A stretch of DNA of 64,000 bases from Plumapathes pennacea (lineage: Eukaryota > Cnidaria > Anthozoa > Antipatharia > Myriopathidae), in assembly GCA_964036295.1 (NCBI GenBank), contig OZ038463.1:31821295-31885294 (forward strand), in the 5' to 3' direction. The notes below the pieces were generated by a model that saw only the letters and a list, made by a program, of their open reading frames with translations, was not told where the DNA came from and made no database searches. The position numbers and the translations under genes were made by a program. Positions 10,559 to 25,500 of this stretch are shown piece after piece (position 1 is the stretch's first letter; the number at the start of each line of letters is the position of its first letter).

Positions 10559-13500
10559 GTACGTTACAAACAAACTGCGACGCTGCAGCTGCGATACGTG
10601 ATTATTTCAATTGTTCCATTATAGAAGGTCAGATAAGACAAAAGGAAACAAAATGTTCAAATCCTTGGTCATGCTTTCCTTTCGACGGTTTGGATGACAC
10701 AGATGATTATATGTTTCCCACAGACCTCTTTCATATACTAAGCGCAGGCTGAAGCTAATGATCGATATTAAAGACACCCATAACGTTTGAAAGTGCAACT
10801 TCAAATCTTGTGCTCAGTTTGATTGAATCTATCACTGAGGCTAAGAACATGTATCCTTCGATAGTGCTATTTCTTATCTCGTTCAGCACTGATGTGACAG
10901 TAATTTTATTAAACTATCTGTAACTTCACAAGTTCAACTCAAAGCTATGTATAAGGTACATGCCTCTACATGCCTCATTATAATTTTGGGTGGGGGTGTG
11001 CCGCCCGGTCCTGTAAACCCTTACCCTATTGCAGACCAAAATACCTGATTTTCTATACCCTATTTCAGACCTGACTCCAAAAATGTATACCCTATATCAG
11101 ACCTGACTCCAAAATGTATACCCTATTTCAGACCTTTGTTTATAGATTATTTGCTCTTTTGCAACGATTTCCGCACCATGCCAAACAATCACCCTCTTGA
11201 CAGAACAAAACATTTGCTCTGTAACGCAATAATGCAGCTTAGCGCATGAGTAACATAATGTTTTTGACAGTTTAAGGTATCAGGATACCCTCCGGACTTT
11301 GCCAAATTCGAAAAAAAATTACTACATGTTTTACCTTGTGTTTCTGAAAACAAAATTTGGATACCTATTTTTTCCCCAGAGATGTTTAAACGAAATGATT
11401 TTATCTTTCTCTTTCTTGCCGGAAACTAACTGTCAACAGATTGTTAGTATCACCCGTAACTGGAAAGCCTCTATGCGAAAGCACTAACTGCGGTGTTTTG
11501 ACAGATTGCTGACAGATGAGGCGATTATGTAAACAGGCTTCCACGAACTCGCTCTTAAAAACTGCGCAATCACTTTAGATGAAGAACAAAAAGAAAATTA
11601 AGCTATAGGTGTTGTAACAGCGGATTTTTACCTCAATCTGGAATTCACCTGACTGCGTTAGAGGAACTCTGTGGGGGATAAAATCTGTCACACATCTTGC
11701 CATGTGAACCCTCCCAAGGCAAAAACAAATCAAAGCAGCGTGGCCGCTGTAAGGTCGCCCATATATGTTTTACTGCCTGATCGGGATTAATTTTTGCGCC
11801 AAAATAAGAGAAATTTGTTTGCGCGAAATCTGAGCAATCTCGTACACAAACTCTCCAATGTGGACGAAACTCGAAGGCCCTGGGAGGACGTCAGCAAGGA
11901 GGTTAAGTTCACAACATTTTAAGAATTGGATCGCTAATTGAACCCGTCAAGAGTAATCTAGTTTCAAATAAATCTCTGTAGTGCAAAGACGACCGGGAAA
12001 AGTACCAACGGCCAAAAATGGCGGAGCTTTCTCGAACGATGAAGTTTGCAGTATGTTCATGCCTTAAGACTTTAAAGCAAAATTCTTAGTCGATACAAAA
12101 TATCTATCGGGAGCTATGGACGTTTGAATACCGTAACAACAAAGCTGTGTACACGCGCGTGGCCGACTAAATTCGGTCCTTCACGAAACATTTTAAAATT
12201 GGCACTGCGAAAGATGTGAAGTAACTAAACATCAAGCTGAGTTACAGATCAACTTCATTTCGTGTTTCGAGTTTGACTAACATGCATGGCGGCCGAATAC
12301 AAACTCTTACCAAATCTCCAAAAAACAAATTGCCGCTGCTTCGCTAAAATGAAGCCTATAGACAATCCAAAATTGGTATCTGGACTAACTCAGGCATGCT
12401 CTTTTTATTTCTAGAGTCAAAAAAGTACAATCTTTTATTTTAGAGGGTGCTGCGGTCGCGTGACTCGTGAAAACCGCGTCGATAATTATTTTCTCTAGTT
12501 AGTATGAAACACTTTTTGAAGCCCGCGTTCACCACGAAGTGGTGACTTTAGCCAGTTCTATAGATAGCTACTTCCGCAAAAAAAGTCCTTTTACAAATTC
12601 GCAACCTTACAGCTGCCTTGCTGCTTTGATATTCATTATATTCACTTTCGCATTCTTCTTCGTCCAGCTGGTTAAAACTAAGCGAAGGAAAGGAAACATA
12701 ATCAAACGATACCATTGCGACAAGCTGAAGTTGCTCCCGGCTGGGTTTTTCAGCTTTAACATACGCTCGTCAAACAACCGCGAACTCATCAAAACCGCGG
12801 TGAAAATAGCTCTGAAATAAAACAGGCAGAATGAAATTTCGAAAGTTTGGTAGAAGAAACGCAATTCAGAAGACAAAAAATAGATAATTAATGAACCTCA
12901 GGTTAGATTAATTGTGGCCTGTGATTAGAAACAAATGTTCGAAGTCAAACTGTCAAAATCACTTATGCATGAAAATGAGATAGGTCACGCATGCTCCCAA
13001 GCTCAAAATGTAGACTGTAAATTGTTTAATTTGGAAAGCAGTGGCCCCTGGCCGGGTATTTTCTACTTTAATCATAAATATTACAATTTCCTCGAATGTG
13101 ATTGGTTCATAAACCCCCCCGATTAATCATTAATTAGACACCTATTGTTCTGTAATCGGATACTTCTTTGTTCTGTAATCGGACAGTTGGCTTGACCAAT
13201 CATAAGCAAGAGTGAAATTTAAATGCACCAATCAGCGTTACACTGATTTTCAGTGGAAAACTCGATTGCCGGTGTGAGTTTGTGGCTTCTCGAAAGGCGA
13301 ATTTTGTTAATTCTTGGACAACTTAACATGCAAGGAACAGTTTGTGGTCAATCAAAGAACGTGAACAGTCACTATGTAACGAAAGAAGGCAGGAAATTTT
13401 CGCCGGTCGGGCGCGTTTGTTTAGTTCACGACATCGCCAGCATGCTGTGCTATAGACACTCTAAAAATTACGGCTCGGCCAATTTCAATGAACGTCGTTA

Positions 13501-16500
13501 ATTCATTTCAAAATCATGGAAGAAGCTTAACTTTGTTGTGATGGACTGTGATGGACAAACACTCCTAGAAAATTAAGCCGTTAAGAAATCGGTAAGTTTG
13601 TAATTGCTGTGCCGACCCGCTAAGATACAGATTTTTTTAGTCTTGAATATTTCCTTTGAATGCTTTGGAGTAAACTTCTGTGAAAAAAATAAACTAGTAT
13701 TCTGAGTTTCAAAGTACCTGTTATGTTAAAAAATGTAAACCTGAAAAGTCGAAATAAACTGTCTTTCAATTTGTGAGTTCGTGATGGGTTTACTGATTTT
13801 TACTGAGTGTAAAGAACTTACACATTTTTTACTTTTACTTCAAAAATCCGCATTCAACTCAAATCATTGGGTAAATTAGCTTCTTCTTTCTCTCAAGTAT
13901 TTTAAGTTGATATAACTGAGAGCTAGATAACTACGAACAAGCGGCGTGTTTACAAACGCCGAACCGTGTGTACGCGCGTGTTAAAATAGATCGGCGATGA
14001 AGTACTTCTTGATGCTTTGTTTTTATGTATAGTACAGGAGAAGACGCTGAAGCTATATGATCATTTCATTCTCAGAAATTGTAATATTTATGATTAATTG
14101 GTAAGAGGACTTTGTGTCGTCCGATGTCGGTCTGTAATCATACTCGTGATTACGAAATCAGACTCCCGCGAAGCGCGGTCGTCCGATTTCGTAATCACTC
14201 GTATGATTACAGACCGAATCGGACTCCACTCAGTCCTATTACCATTATTAATAGCCTTCAGAAAGCAAGAGCACCTCAACCCGGTTACATTTCATCCTTG
14301 AATACAGTGTGCCAACAAACACGGCGAGAAAACTTCACAGCATTTCCATATGTCAGACTGTCAGCGAAATTATGCAAATATGTCAGGAATCGGATGATAC
14401 AATCTTATTTGTGCACGAAGGCACTCTGAAAAAGCTTTGAAAACTTGCGAAAAGATCACAATATAATCCTACTTGGCCTTCATCACAGTTCCCGGGGCAT
14501 CAAACGACAGAATATACGGCGATTGTTGAAATACCAGAATGATAACACAACTTTAAAATAGCATACTAGTACTGTACGTTAATTGATGTAATTTTTCAAA
14601 CTCACCGGTTTCTGAAAGCCATAGCTTTAGCTCTTTTCCAGCAAAGGAAACAAAACCCGAAACACTATTGTTTACGTCTTCAATTATTTCAAAATACACT
14701 GTATAGAGCAGTACAGGTGAAGTACAAAAATTCCACTTGCCGTTGTATTGTGCGTCGTCATCTTGTCAAAGCTTGGATTCTGAAACTTACAATCCTGTTA
14801 TTGTAAAAGGTGAAATTTGCCACGGTGATTGTTCGATTTCCACCGACTGTAATTTGCTATTCCTTTTTGAAGAAGTGTCTGCGTCAATACTGGCGTCTGG
14901 GATTGTGTTCAGGTCGGCCAGTCGATGCCTTAAAAAGTTTGTTTCACGGCTAGCAAGCTTGCCTCTGATACACTGGCAAAATGTCCGGGCAATTTAAAGC
15001 CGTCAGTCGAACTGCTTGGCCTTTTATCTGCATCTTGTTGTACAAAATCACTTCCGTTCGTACTCTATCGCATGTCAAAAATGGCGGTTTACAGTTCTGG
15101 TCTAAGAGCCTGGGAACGAGGTCGTACGCCAGACTGACTGACATACGAACATTAAATTTCGAGATGGCGACCGATAAGGCGACACACTGCAATAGCGTTG
15201 TGATTATTACCCTCGCTTACGTTCGGGGATCATCTGAATCTTCATTAGGACGAATGAACAGCTGAGAAGCATCACTGTTTGGTGTAATCAAAGAATACGT
15301 AAGCTTCTCAGAGGAGCGGGTAAATGTGACGTCAGTAAAGAAATAGAACCGGATGTTCAGTAAACCACTAACCAAGTTTCCACAACATTCGAAAACTTCC
15401 TCGTTCCCAGGCTCTTTTTTGAAGAAATTTGAAAGCACCAGTGTAACAGCAGAGTTTATAGCTTAGCGTTCACAACAACGTTGTAAAGGCATTCTACTGT
15501 AAAGTCTGCATGACTCGATCATGTGTCTGCAGACTCTTGGAATCGGGGCTATGCCGAGACAGAAATTTTTGAATATCAGTGACATGGAAAAATATCAACA
15601 GCTCTCTTCCATAGTTTATCGCAATGCCCCATGCGAGGTCTTAGCAGCATTGATGCTTAGCTTCTCAGGTGTATAACTCACAGTCAATTTGCGTGCAATT
15701 TTAAACTTGGGAAGAAAAGCACCCGGAAAAGTATAACCTGCGTCGCTGGTGGTCTTAGTGGATGCAAGTGAAACACGCGTTCGGTCGCAACAGCCTCCCC
15801 TCCCCCACGTTACTTTGTCGCTCAGTGTCGATCCCCTCTTTCGAAATACAAAATGGCGGCGTTGCGGCCGAACGTATGTCTCGCCGGCATGCACTAAAAT
15901 CGCCAGCGACGCAGACTAGGAAAAGCGTGGCAGCTGGTGGTTTTCTCCCCTTAGTAAAGTGTCCCTTCCGTTTTTACTCTTGTTTGTTGACCAGTGTTTC
16001 TGTTTTTGATTTTTGTTGCTTTCTCTCATCAGCGCACACTGTATCCCAGACGGCAACAGAATGCGGCCACAGAACAAAGTAAGACGAGTTTAATTCTCAT
16101 GATTGTTCGATGAAAAATATGTATGCTTGCGTGAAACTTTGTTTGGCTCAGTGCTCGAAAAAATCTGGCCTATCCTGGATTAATATCGCTGTCTTTGCAC
16201 AGAACCTTACATAAAAAGGAAACACTATAGGCAATATGTATATGCACACGGAGGCTTCCGTCTCCTCTGAATGTTTGTTTAGCAAGGTTTTGTGTCAAAG
16301 GGCCATTCTGGAGTGTGCTATTCTTCTAGAAATGTTTAATTTTACAATTTTTTCATGAAATGATTTTGTGACGAAAAGCCAGACGAAGCCACAATACTTA
16401 TAGACAAACATTTATTATGTTAGGTGTGTTTTGACGAGACGAGTTAGAAGCCACCGTAATTTTACATTGTCTAACTGCGTCCCATACACGCAAAGATTTC

Positions 16501-19500
16501 CGAAAGGATACTGCCTAGAGGTGCTAGGGAACAAGATGGTCTCTGGGACTGCGTACCGACTGGAGTATAACGAAGATTCTTTTAAGCACTACCTACTTGC
16601 TTACGATCTAATAAAAGGGTTATTTGGAGGAAATAATGTACCCGTGACTGAAAGATGTCGGAAACTGGTTGATGACATGTATTGCCACGCATATTTCCCA
16701 CAATGCCGTATCTCGTCTGATCCTCAGCGAGTTTGCCGAGAGGCCTGCGAGAGAATGAACTTCAAAGTTTGTAAAGAAGTATTTGAGTATATTAAAAAGC
16801 ACAACGACGATACTCAAACTGATTTAAAATGGAGAGTTCTTGACTGCACCAAGATGCCAACACAGAATTTGTCCAACTCAAAACACCAAGGAGAACAAGA
16901 GTGCTATAACCCAGATGAAATTCGAGGTACGGAACATAACTCCCGCGGGGGATGGAAGGAGATACTCCTTTTAATTTTAAACTAGGGTGTGCTGCACGGT
17001 TCTCCAAACCCTTATCCTATGTTAGACCAAATGGCACAAATTTCCATACCCTATTTCAGACCTGACTCCAAAATGTGTACCCTACTAGCAGCTTGCATAA
17101 ATCTATTATCCTATTCCCAGACCAAACAGACAAAATCTAAACTCTATTTCAGACCAAAATGTCAAAAATATATACCCTATTTCAGACTAAAATGCTTGAA
17201 AACGTTACCCTATGGCGCGGCGCATACCTATATGGTTTATACATGGGAGTACCGCCCCCCTCCCCCAAGGGACGTTACTGTGCAATAGACAGTTAGCCCA
17301 AACCAGTCAGTCAGTTAATCAGTCAGTCAGTCAAGTCAGCTGGTCAGTCAGTATAGACCTGAATCTAAAAGAAAGAAAACAGTTTATAACTCAACCTCTC
17401 ATAGACAGATCTCATTGTGAAGAAGCATGCAAGAAAACAATCTAACCATGTTTGTTTAGCCCGTGGAGCAAAGCATCATTTGACTGTGGTGACACTGGAG
17501 TGTTCTTGCACTGCTAAATCAATATTTGTCGGTTTATCAAAGTCGGAACAAAGTGGAAATTACAAAAAAGTGCTTTCGTATGAACCTTTGCGTTTGGCAC
17601 TGTAATTGCTTTGATTTTGGTTTTTAACTCGTGGATACGCGAAGCGTATAAACGAGTTATTGTGGGAACTCAGATATGCAAATGAGTTACTCGCTCACTC
17701 ACTCACTCACTCGGCTGTTATAGCAGATCGATATCTAAAGGTCACCGCAACGTTGGAAGTCGCTACGAGGAGGACAGTTCGGGACGAACGCTTAACGAAT
17801 AACCGGTTTGATTTTTAATACGCTTCTGTCGCCAGTTTGGGCTAGCGTATTCGCTCAGCGCAGTTCTGAACTTGGGGTCTTCGAGAAATGCGGCTGAGAT
17901 TGCAACGAGAATCCTTGACGAGCCCTTCGAAGGGTGACTAGGTTTGAAGCTCGTGCACAACTTGAAGTAAACACCTCGGGCCGATTTTTTAAACAAAGTC
18001 TAACTTAGACCTGGTTTATCGCTGGTTTTACGGACGCCGTAAAACAGGGTTAGCATATTTAGAACATGGAACGGAGTCGGGTATAAACACGATGTTTAGC
18101 CGTTGTCCGATAAGCATGGCTATTCAGTTTTGACCTTGTTTAGACCAGGACTTTCTTAACCGCGGTCTAAACCTTGTTTAAAAAATCGGCCCTTCAGGTT
18201 TTGCTTTGATTGTTGGAGAAATTTAGGCCCCGTCCACACGTATCCGGATATTTTTGAATCCGCAACTTTCTCAATGCGGATTTACAAAAATTCGTATTCG
18301 AATCGTTTTAGCCTTGTCCACACGTATCCGGATATTTTTAAATCCGCAACCTTTTCGTTGCGGATTGGCCTCCCGTCCACACGTATCCGGTGAATGCGGT
18401 GGATAAATCCGAAACTTTTTGATCAGCGTATTAAAAAATATACGGATTCGACCGTCCACACGACGCCGCATTCACAGCGTATTCAAAAAAATCCACTCTG
18501 GAAAGCGTTTTCTAAACGTGGATTCATCAACCGTATATTCACCGGATACGTGTGGACGGGAAGCCAATCCGCAACGAAAAATTTGCGGATTCAAAAATAT
18601 CCGGATAGATGTGGACGGGGCCTTAGGCCGTTTTGATGTACTAAACAATTTGGTCTCATAAATATGCACGCCCTATATAATGCCACGGTTCAGTGCATTT
18701 CAGAGTTAAAATATATCGCACAGGAAGCCCATTTATTTGTACTGCAAATGAACGAATTCAAGACTTGAAAACAAGAAACACGCTTCTTCGTTTGTGTTAA
18801 TTCTTTTCCGTACTACGGCCGGTCCGGTCAAGCAGACAGCATAAGTTATTTTGGCGCGACGATGTCCTCAGCATGAGAAAGGCGTACAGCGTCACGCAAG
18901 GATTATTTTTCAACGCGATATTTTTTTCGCCTTTTTTTGTGTGCAGCACTTGACTTCAAGAAGTGTTTGCATCAAAGCTTCAGTAAAACATCCATGCCAT
19001 GGCGAGGGGGAATCTGCGATTATCGTATTTCTAGTATATTATTGTCTATGATTGGCCCGGCTTGCTCGCTCGACACAATCGGACCTTATTTATTATTTAG
19101 TGACTTGATTTTTTTTCTGTCAAAGATTTTAAATTTGTCAAACGCGGTTTGAAAAGTTGTTGTGTTCAAAATTCTGACTTCTGAAGATTTGTTGCACGTA
19201 CCCGAAGAAGCGTACTACATTAATAAAGTAAACCAAGGAATTCAAGGATGAGGAGAGGTAGCTCTCCATTTCATAAAAGTTAACTAGAATATATTTTATG
19301 TCATTCGTTGTCATGCTATATCCACGAGTTGGCCCTTTGGGGACCCTTTGATTCATATAGCCATCCGAAACCCGCTCTATATAAATTGTAATTTTGATAT
19401 CAGAAACAAATTATGTGCTCAGAGGAATAACTTGGTTATTGTTTTTATTATAACAGACCAACTGGACAAACTGACGAGTACAGGTAACATTATTTATTAT

Positions 19501-22500
19501 TGCCAGTAAATATTGTAATTGCGTTTACTCACTGAAAATTCTCTTTGATGTGTCTCTTTTGGCTAGATGTTTCCCCAACATTCCGCTCATATCATAAGCT
19601 ACAGCTCTCGTTGATAACTGGGCCCAGTCTTCTAGAAATTTTCAATTCAGGAGTCGTGAATATACTTTAACTATACACTACCTTAGACAAAGGACAACAG
19701 ACATGGTTTGTGCCTGTCACACAACAATGTTGGAAAGCGGAGAACCAAAACAAATTGTGTGTGCGTTGTCAAGTTTATGTTTTCGACATTGTCGAGCGGG
19801 TGGGGGGGGAAGGTTGTGGTCAGGGGGGATACATAACAAATGAATCTGTGAGCTGAGAGCCGTTCGGGATACTGTGTCCCACAAAATTTTGTCTAGGACT
19901 GTAGTTTATATGTGGAATCTAACGAGTGGGTGCCATGTGACTCACAGAGTTGCGTTAGGTTCTCTGTGTTGAAATACACTTTATAAAATAAAACTTATAT
20001 AACGAGCGCTCTAATTGGTTCCCAACCGTGTTTACATTTAAGAAATATAAACACGCGCCGTGTTTACATAGCCTGATGCAAACACGAGAGGGAGTTTGGG
20101 AGAATGAGAAAGTTTGCGTAAACCCGAGCCGCCGCGGCGACTTTTATAAAATAAACGACAGCACTACTACCGCAAAAACGACCGTTTTACGTGATTATCA
20201 AAGTCGAAATTCTGAACACACAAACTGAAACCAATCACAGATCGATGTGCAGAGCGTACGAGACAAAGTTTTCAAATCTTCAAACAACGACTTACGAATG
20301 CTGGAGAAATGATTAATCAAAAGGTCATTCCATCAATGAGTCTCAAACTGAACTTCCCTCGGCTCGGTTGGCGTTTCCGTTGTATCCGGAGCAGAGCTGT
20401 CTTAAGCCGGCCGAGCAGCTAGTGAAGCTTCTACCGTGCCGATTAAAGTGAGCAATGTGAACTGCACTAAATGTAAACGTAACGTTTGGGAAGCTACTTC
20501 GCTATGATAACTTTCTGCTCCACTTGTCCGAGGTCTCGTCCAGAACTGATTTTGGTGTGGTACCTTTCACAAGATGTTTTAAGAAATCACGTCGATTTTT
20601 CGCCGGACTGAGTTGAACGGATAAATGTTTTGCAGTGCCATAATCACGTATGTACTGTACTTTGTAATTACTTTACGTTTTTTGTTTACACGTATTCCTG
20701 AATGGGACTGAGCTTTGATGAACCGATACTTGCTGTATTTATTTGCGTTTGTGGTGTATTAAAGAGGTAACGCATTCATCAGTGAATTGTATTTAGTGGG
20801 TCACGAGCAAACGAGATCACGATTGTACAAATGCTCTGTAAATTATTGTTCGGTTTTCACTGTTCACTGTAAGTTGCCTGTTGCTCAGTTCAACAATTCA
20901 GTGGACTTATCCTTTCCGCTGTTATTTCAAAGAAACTTGAGTGTTGGCGAACTGTTTCTGCCCAGCGCTAAATTATCTTTCATCAATCATTCCTTCTGCC
21001 TCAACCGCCGTTGTCGTTTCTTTGCTAGAGGCTTATAATTTCTTGTTTTTCTCGTAAACTCAGGTCAGATGAAGAATCGGGAACTTCACTAAAATTGAGC
21101 AGTCCAAAAATTTGTCCCACTGCGCAACCTCAGAGCAATATAACACACTTTCCATGTTACATAGCCTCATGTAAACACGGTTGGGAACCAATCAGAGCGC
21201 TCGTTATATAACTTTATTTATTTTATAAGAGGTTTTACAAGAAAAACCGATATCGGTTTTTCGAGTGAAATTTAACGTGGAATTCACTCGTCAGGCAGTG
21301 AATTTTCCTTGAATCGCAGAAGTCAAAGAAAAACAACAATTAAATTATGTTTTCACGCTTCAGCGCGCGCGAGAAAGCCATTGCAAAGTCAACTGTCAAG
21401 AACGAGCGAATTAGGAATCAAGTTGAGATTCAAGATCGCAATCACTTTTATTTGAACCTTGTGGTGTGACTAATATTTGTTATAAATGCCTTTTGAAGGC
21501 AAGAAAATTTCTATTCAACAAAACCTGTTTCACTTATAATTTATAACAAATCACCAAGAAATCTGGAGACACGATCGTTGTCGTTGAATACCGATGTTCA
21601 AGCACGTAAATTGGTGCCGACAGCTGAAAGAAAAACTTGTGTGAAAGAAGAAGTCCAAACAAGACGTTAAAAATATATAACCGATAAGTACCTGGATGTA
21701 TTTGCTCCATAGTTCACACCGAAATGCTCAGCTTTCAGCTAAAACGTCGGTCAACCATGTTTGTTTCATTATTTACAGCGAGCTTGCTCGCGTAGACACA
21801 CGCCATCCATGCAATTCCACACTAAATACCCTTGCTTCGTAACCAATCAGAACGCGAGTTTTCTTTGACTTATGCGATTCACTGACGAATGCGGTACCTC
21901 TTTAATACATCACAAACGCGAATAAATACAGTAACTGTCGGTTCATCAGAACTCAGTCCCATTCAGGAATACGTGTAAACAAAAAACGTAAAGTAATTAC
22001 AAGTACATACGTGATTACGGTACTGCAAAACATTCATCCGTTCAACTCAGTCCGGCGAAAAATCGACGTGACTTCTCAAAACATCTTTTGAAAGGTCATC
22101 TACTTGTACCACCCCAAAATCAGTTCTGGACGAGACGTCGGACAAGTGGAGCAGAAAGTAATCATAGCCAAGTAGCTTTCCAAACGTTGTGTTTACATTT
22201 AGTACAGTTCACATCGCTTACTTCAATCGGCACAGCAGAAGATTCACTAGCTGCTCGGCCAGTTTAAAACAGCTCTGCTTTGGATACTACGGAAGCACCA
22301 ACCGAGCCGAGGGAAGTTCAATTTGAGAGTCATTGATGAAATGGCCTTTTGATCATTCATTTCTCCAGCATTTGTAAGTTTGTAGTTTGAAGATTTGAAA
22401 ACTTGTCTTGTCCGCTCGGCACAACGATCTGTGATTGGTTTCAGTTTGTGTATTGAGAATTTCGACTTTGATAATCTCGTAAAACGGTCGTTTTTGCGGT

Positions 22501-25500
22501 AGTATTGCTGTCGTTTATTTTATAAAAGAAATATAAAACGCTTGCCGTGTTTAAATATTTTGTTACGTTTCAAATATACTATAAATAAGGAATTATGTGC
22601 CCATAAGCTCAGAATATCAATTCTCCCAACGTTACCATAATTATAAGGTATTTTACGAGTGATAAAACGAGAACTGATGCCTTAAATCAGCGTTCATGTA
22701 ACCATAGTGTCAAATGCCAATTTCCCGTACTGTATAATATATATCTGGCCAATGAGAGACTAGAACGAGCAAATTGATTACTTTTGGGAGGATTAATTGG
22801 TGACGTGGTTGACATTTCTCAGCTCTATGTTTAGAAACCGAAAAGCTCAGTTACTACAGGAGACTTTATCCTGTAAATTATACATGTACCAGTCGTTCAC
22901 TTGTGTGTTACCAACTTTTCATAGACTGCTATTTCGGAATCGGAGAAGGGTACAGTGGAAACATCAGCGTTACAACTTCAGGTCACACCTGCCAGTCATG
23001 GAAGAGCCAGTTTCCGCACCAACACCCAATAAACGTGTTAACGTATCCTGAGCTGGCAGCGTCAAACGCCTCAAATTTATGTCGAAATCCAGGAGGACTG
23101 GGGACAGAAGGTCCATGGTGCTTCACGACAAATCCGAATGTCACGTGGGAATACTGCGCTGTGAAAAAATGTCCAAAACGAGGTAGGGGAGTATTATAGG
23201 ACGCATGCTGGCAAACAGCGTTAAATTTATTATTGGAGGTCGACATAAAACTGCATAACAAAGAATAAAATTAAGAAGGGCATTATGATACCGTTATACT
23301 TTCTTTCAGCACATTTTACAGTTTTCCATGTCACTTACATCGTAAAAGTTGAGGTTGAGGCCATGGCTTACACAATCATGTACATGGCACTTTGTTATGT
23401 TTTACGCAGGCCCAAGTCGTGCACCAAGACAAGTCAAAGCATGGAATACCAGTTCGACAAGTATCCAACTAACCTGGGAAGAAATCCCACAAATATATCG
23501 TCATGGGGTTCTTACAGAATATTACGTGACTTGTAGGACGGTTAACAGTTTAGAATGGTTCTCTACTCGGGTACCTTCCACTTCCCACGCTGGTTATTTG
23601 TCTGGACTCGAGAGTGGTGCTTACAACTGCCGTGTCAGGGGCGTCAATAATTTTGGAAATGGAACTTGGAGTGACTTCGTAAATGTGTCAACCATTGAAC
23701 TGAATAGTAAGTATTTACCGGCCTTTATTGAGTCGGGTGAAGTATTTACCTTTGGAGAGAATGGCAGGCTTGCATCAAAGGGGACCACTTATTATATTAA
23801 TAAGTTATTGTATAATTGCTGTTATTCGTGTTTCTTCTGCTACAGTTTTCTATTGGTAAATTAATAAATTTCCACTGATTTGCCGTGGTGTGGACTCTTA
23901 TTTACCACGATTTACGTCATCACATGGTCAAAATGTTGTGGACTCACGAGGCGCTTCGCCGAGTGAGTCCGCAACTAATTTTGACCATGTGATGACGTAA
24001 ATCGTGGTAAATAAGAGTCCACACCACGGCAAACCAGTGGAAATTTGTTTTTTATCACAACATTTAGAATATACAGGAAACTTTCGCTGTATTTCGCTGC
24101 AAAACGTGACATGCTGGCGTCAGCTGGCGTCAGCACCGTTGTCTGGACTCTTATTTACCACGGTAAATCGACCAACCAGAGAGCGAGAAACTAGTGTGTT
24201 GTGGTAAAAATTAAGTTTTACAACAATTTCCGCTAAACCGCGAGAAAAATTAAATCATTATACATGTAACTTGCGATAGTTCTAGTTTCGAATTGCTTTC
24301 AAAACTTTTTATCTAGTTTAAAAGACTATTCGTACAGCTTCAATATAATACAGGTGTTTAAAACAAGGCCAGTTAGTTCCGTATTGTTCGACAAAACTTG
24401 AACGCTCACTTATTTTTGTTCTGCTTTGTTTGACGAATAAAATTGAAGAATGGATGGTTATCGAAATTTAAATGGGTTCTATTTCACGAATCAAAATTGT
24501 TTTAGAAGTTAAAATGTAACTCTAAAGACATTGAAACCGAAAGTAATTGCAATAAATAATCTTCCTATTGAAAATAAGAAAGACCTGTTGAAATGTGAGT
24601 TGAGTATGCTGGGCCATGAATGTGATAAATACATCTTATTCGATGGTTTAGCGCGTAATACGGGCCGGTATTTTACGAGTTGCTCGTATTTTTCCGAGCC
24701 CCGCCGCGGGGCGAGGAAAAATGCGAGTAACGAGTAAAATGCCGGCCCGTATTACGCGCTGAACCATCGAATGAGGGATTTATTATATGACTGTGACGTA
24801 GTTTTACCTTTATATAAAATATATTTCAGCAAACATAAAACAGAGACTTCGAGCAAAACTGTTTTCATTCAATCCCAGGCAAAATATATGCACACTCATT
24901 TACACAAAGATTCACTTACAGCCTCCAATCCGGTCATCGATTTAAAAATCTTGACAGAGAAAATTAAAGAGTTATGCCACCAAATGATCGAAGTTCAATT
25001 CAGATTAAATGTGCTGAGATAAATGCGCTGGAGACGAAAACGCTTGCTTCGACAGAATAAATATTCAGCGAACAAACGTGCTTCGAGCGGTTGAAATCGA
25101 TCACTTCGCTTAAACTTTTAACCATTTTTGTTCTTCAATAGCAAGCAGCTTTGTACTCAAAACAGGGTTTTTATTTTCTCGGGGTAGTTAAGGAATAAAC
25201 ACAAGAACAGAGCCAGCGAATGTGTACGTTGAAGATCTGAAACTTTTATAACACAACTAGGATTTTTACCGCCGACACGTTGTCAAGTTATAGATTATTA
25301 AGAACTCACCGATTTCCTGCCTGGTTGTAGAAAGTTTAGGACCCCTTCCAGCAAAGGAACCACTCAAAACAGTGTTCGTACACGGCGAAAATCATTTTGC
25401 AGTGTTTACAGTGACGGCATCGTGCGGAAAACTTTACGGAGTCAGAACTGCCGTTTGTCCATGGCGATTGTTCGCTTTCCACCGACTGAACTGTGCTTTC

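Noticed and set aside
12539..12876. Open frames on both strands with a hydrophobic segment (IIFTFAFFFVQLV)
   Set aside because: The same DNA recurs at 50510-50890, both strands are open by chance, and the frames differ in length and start.
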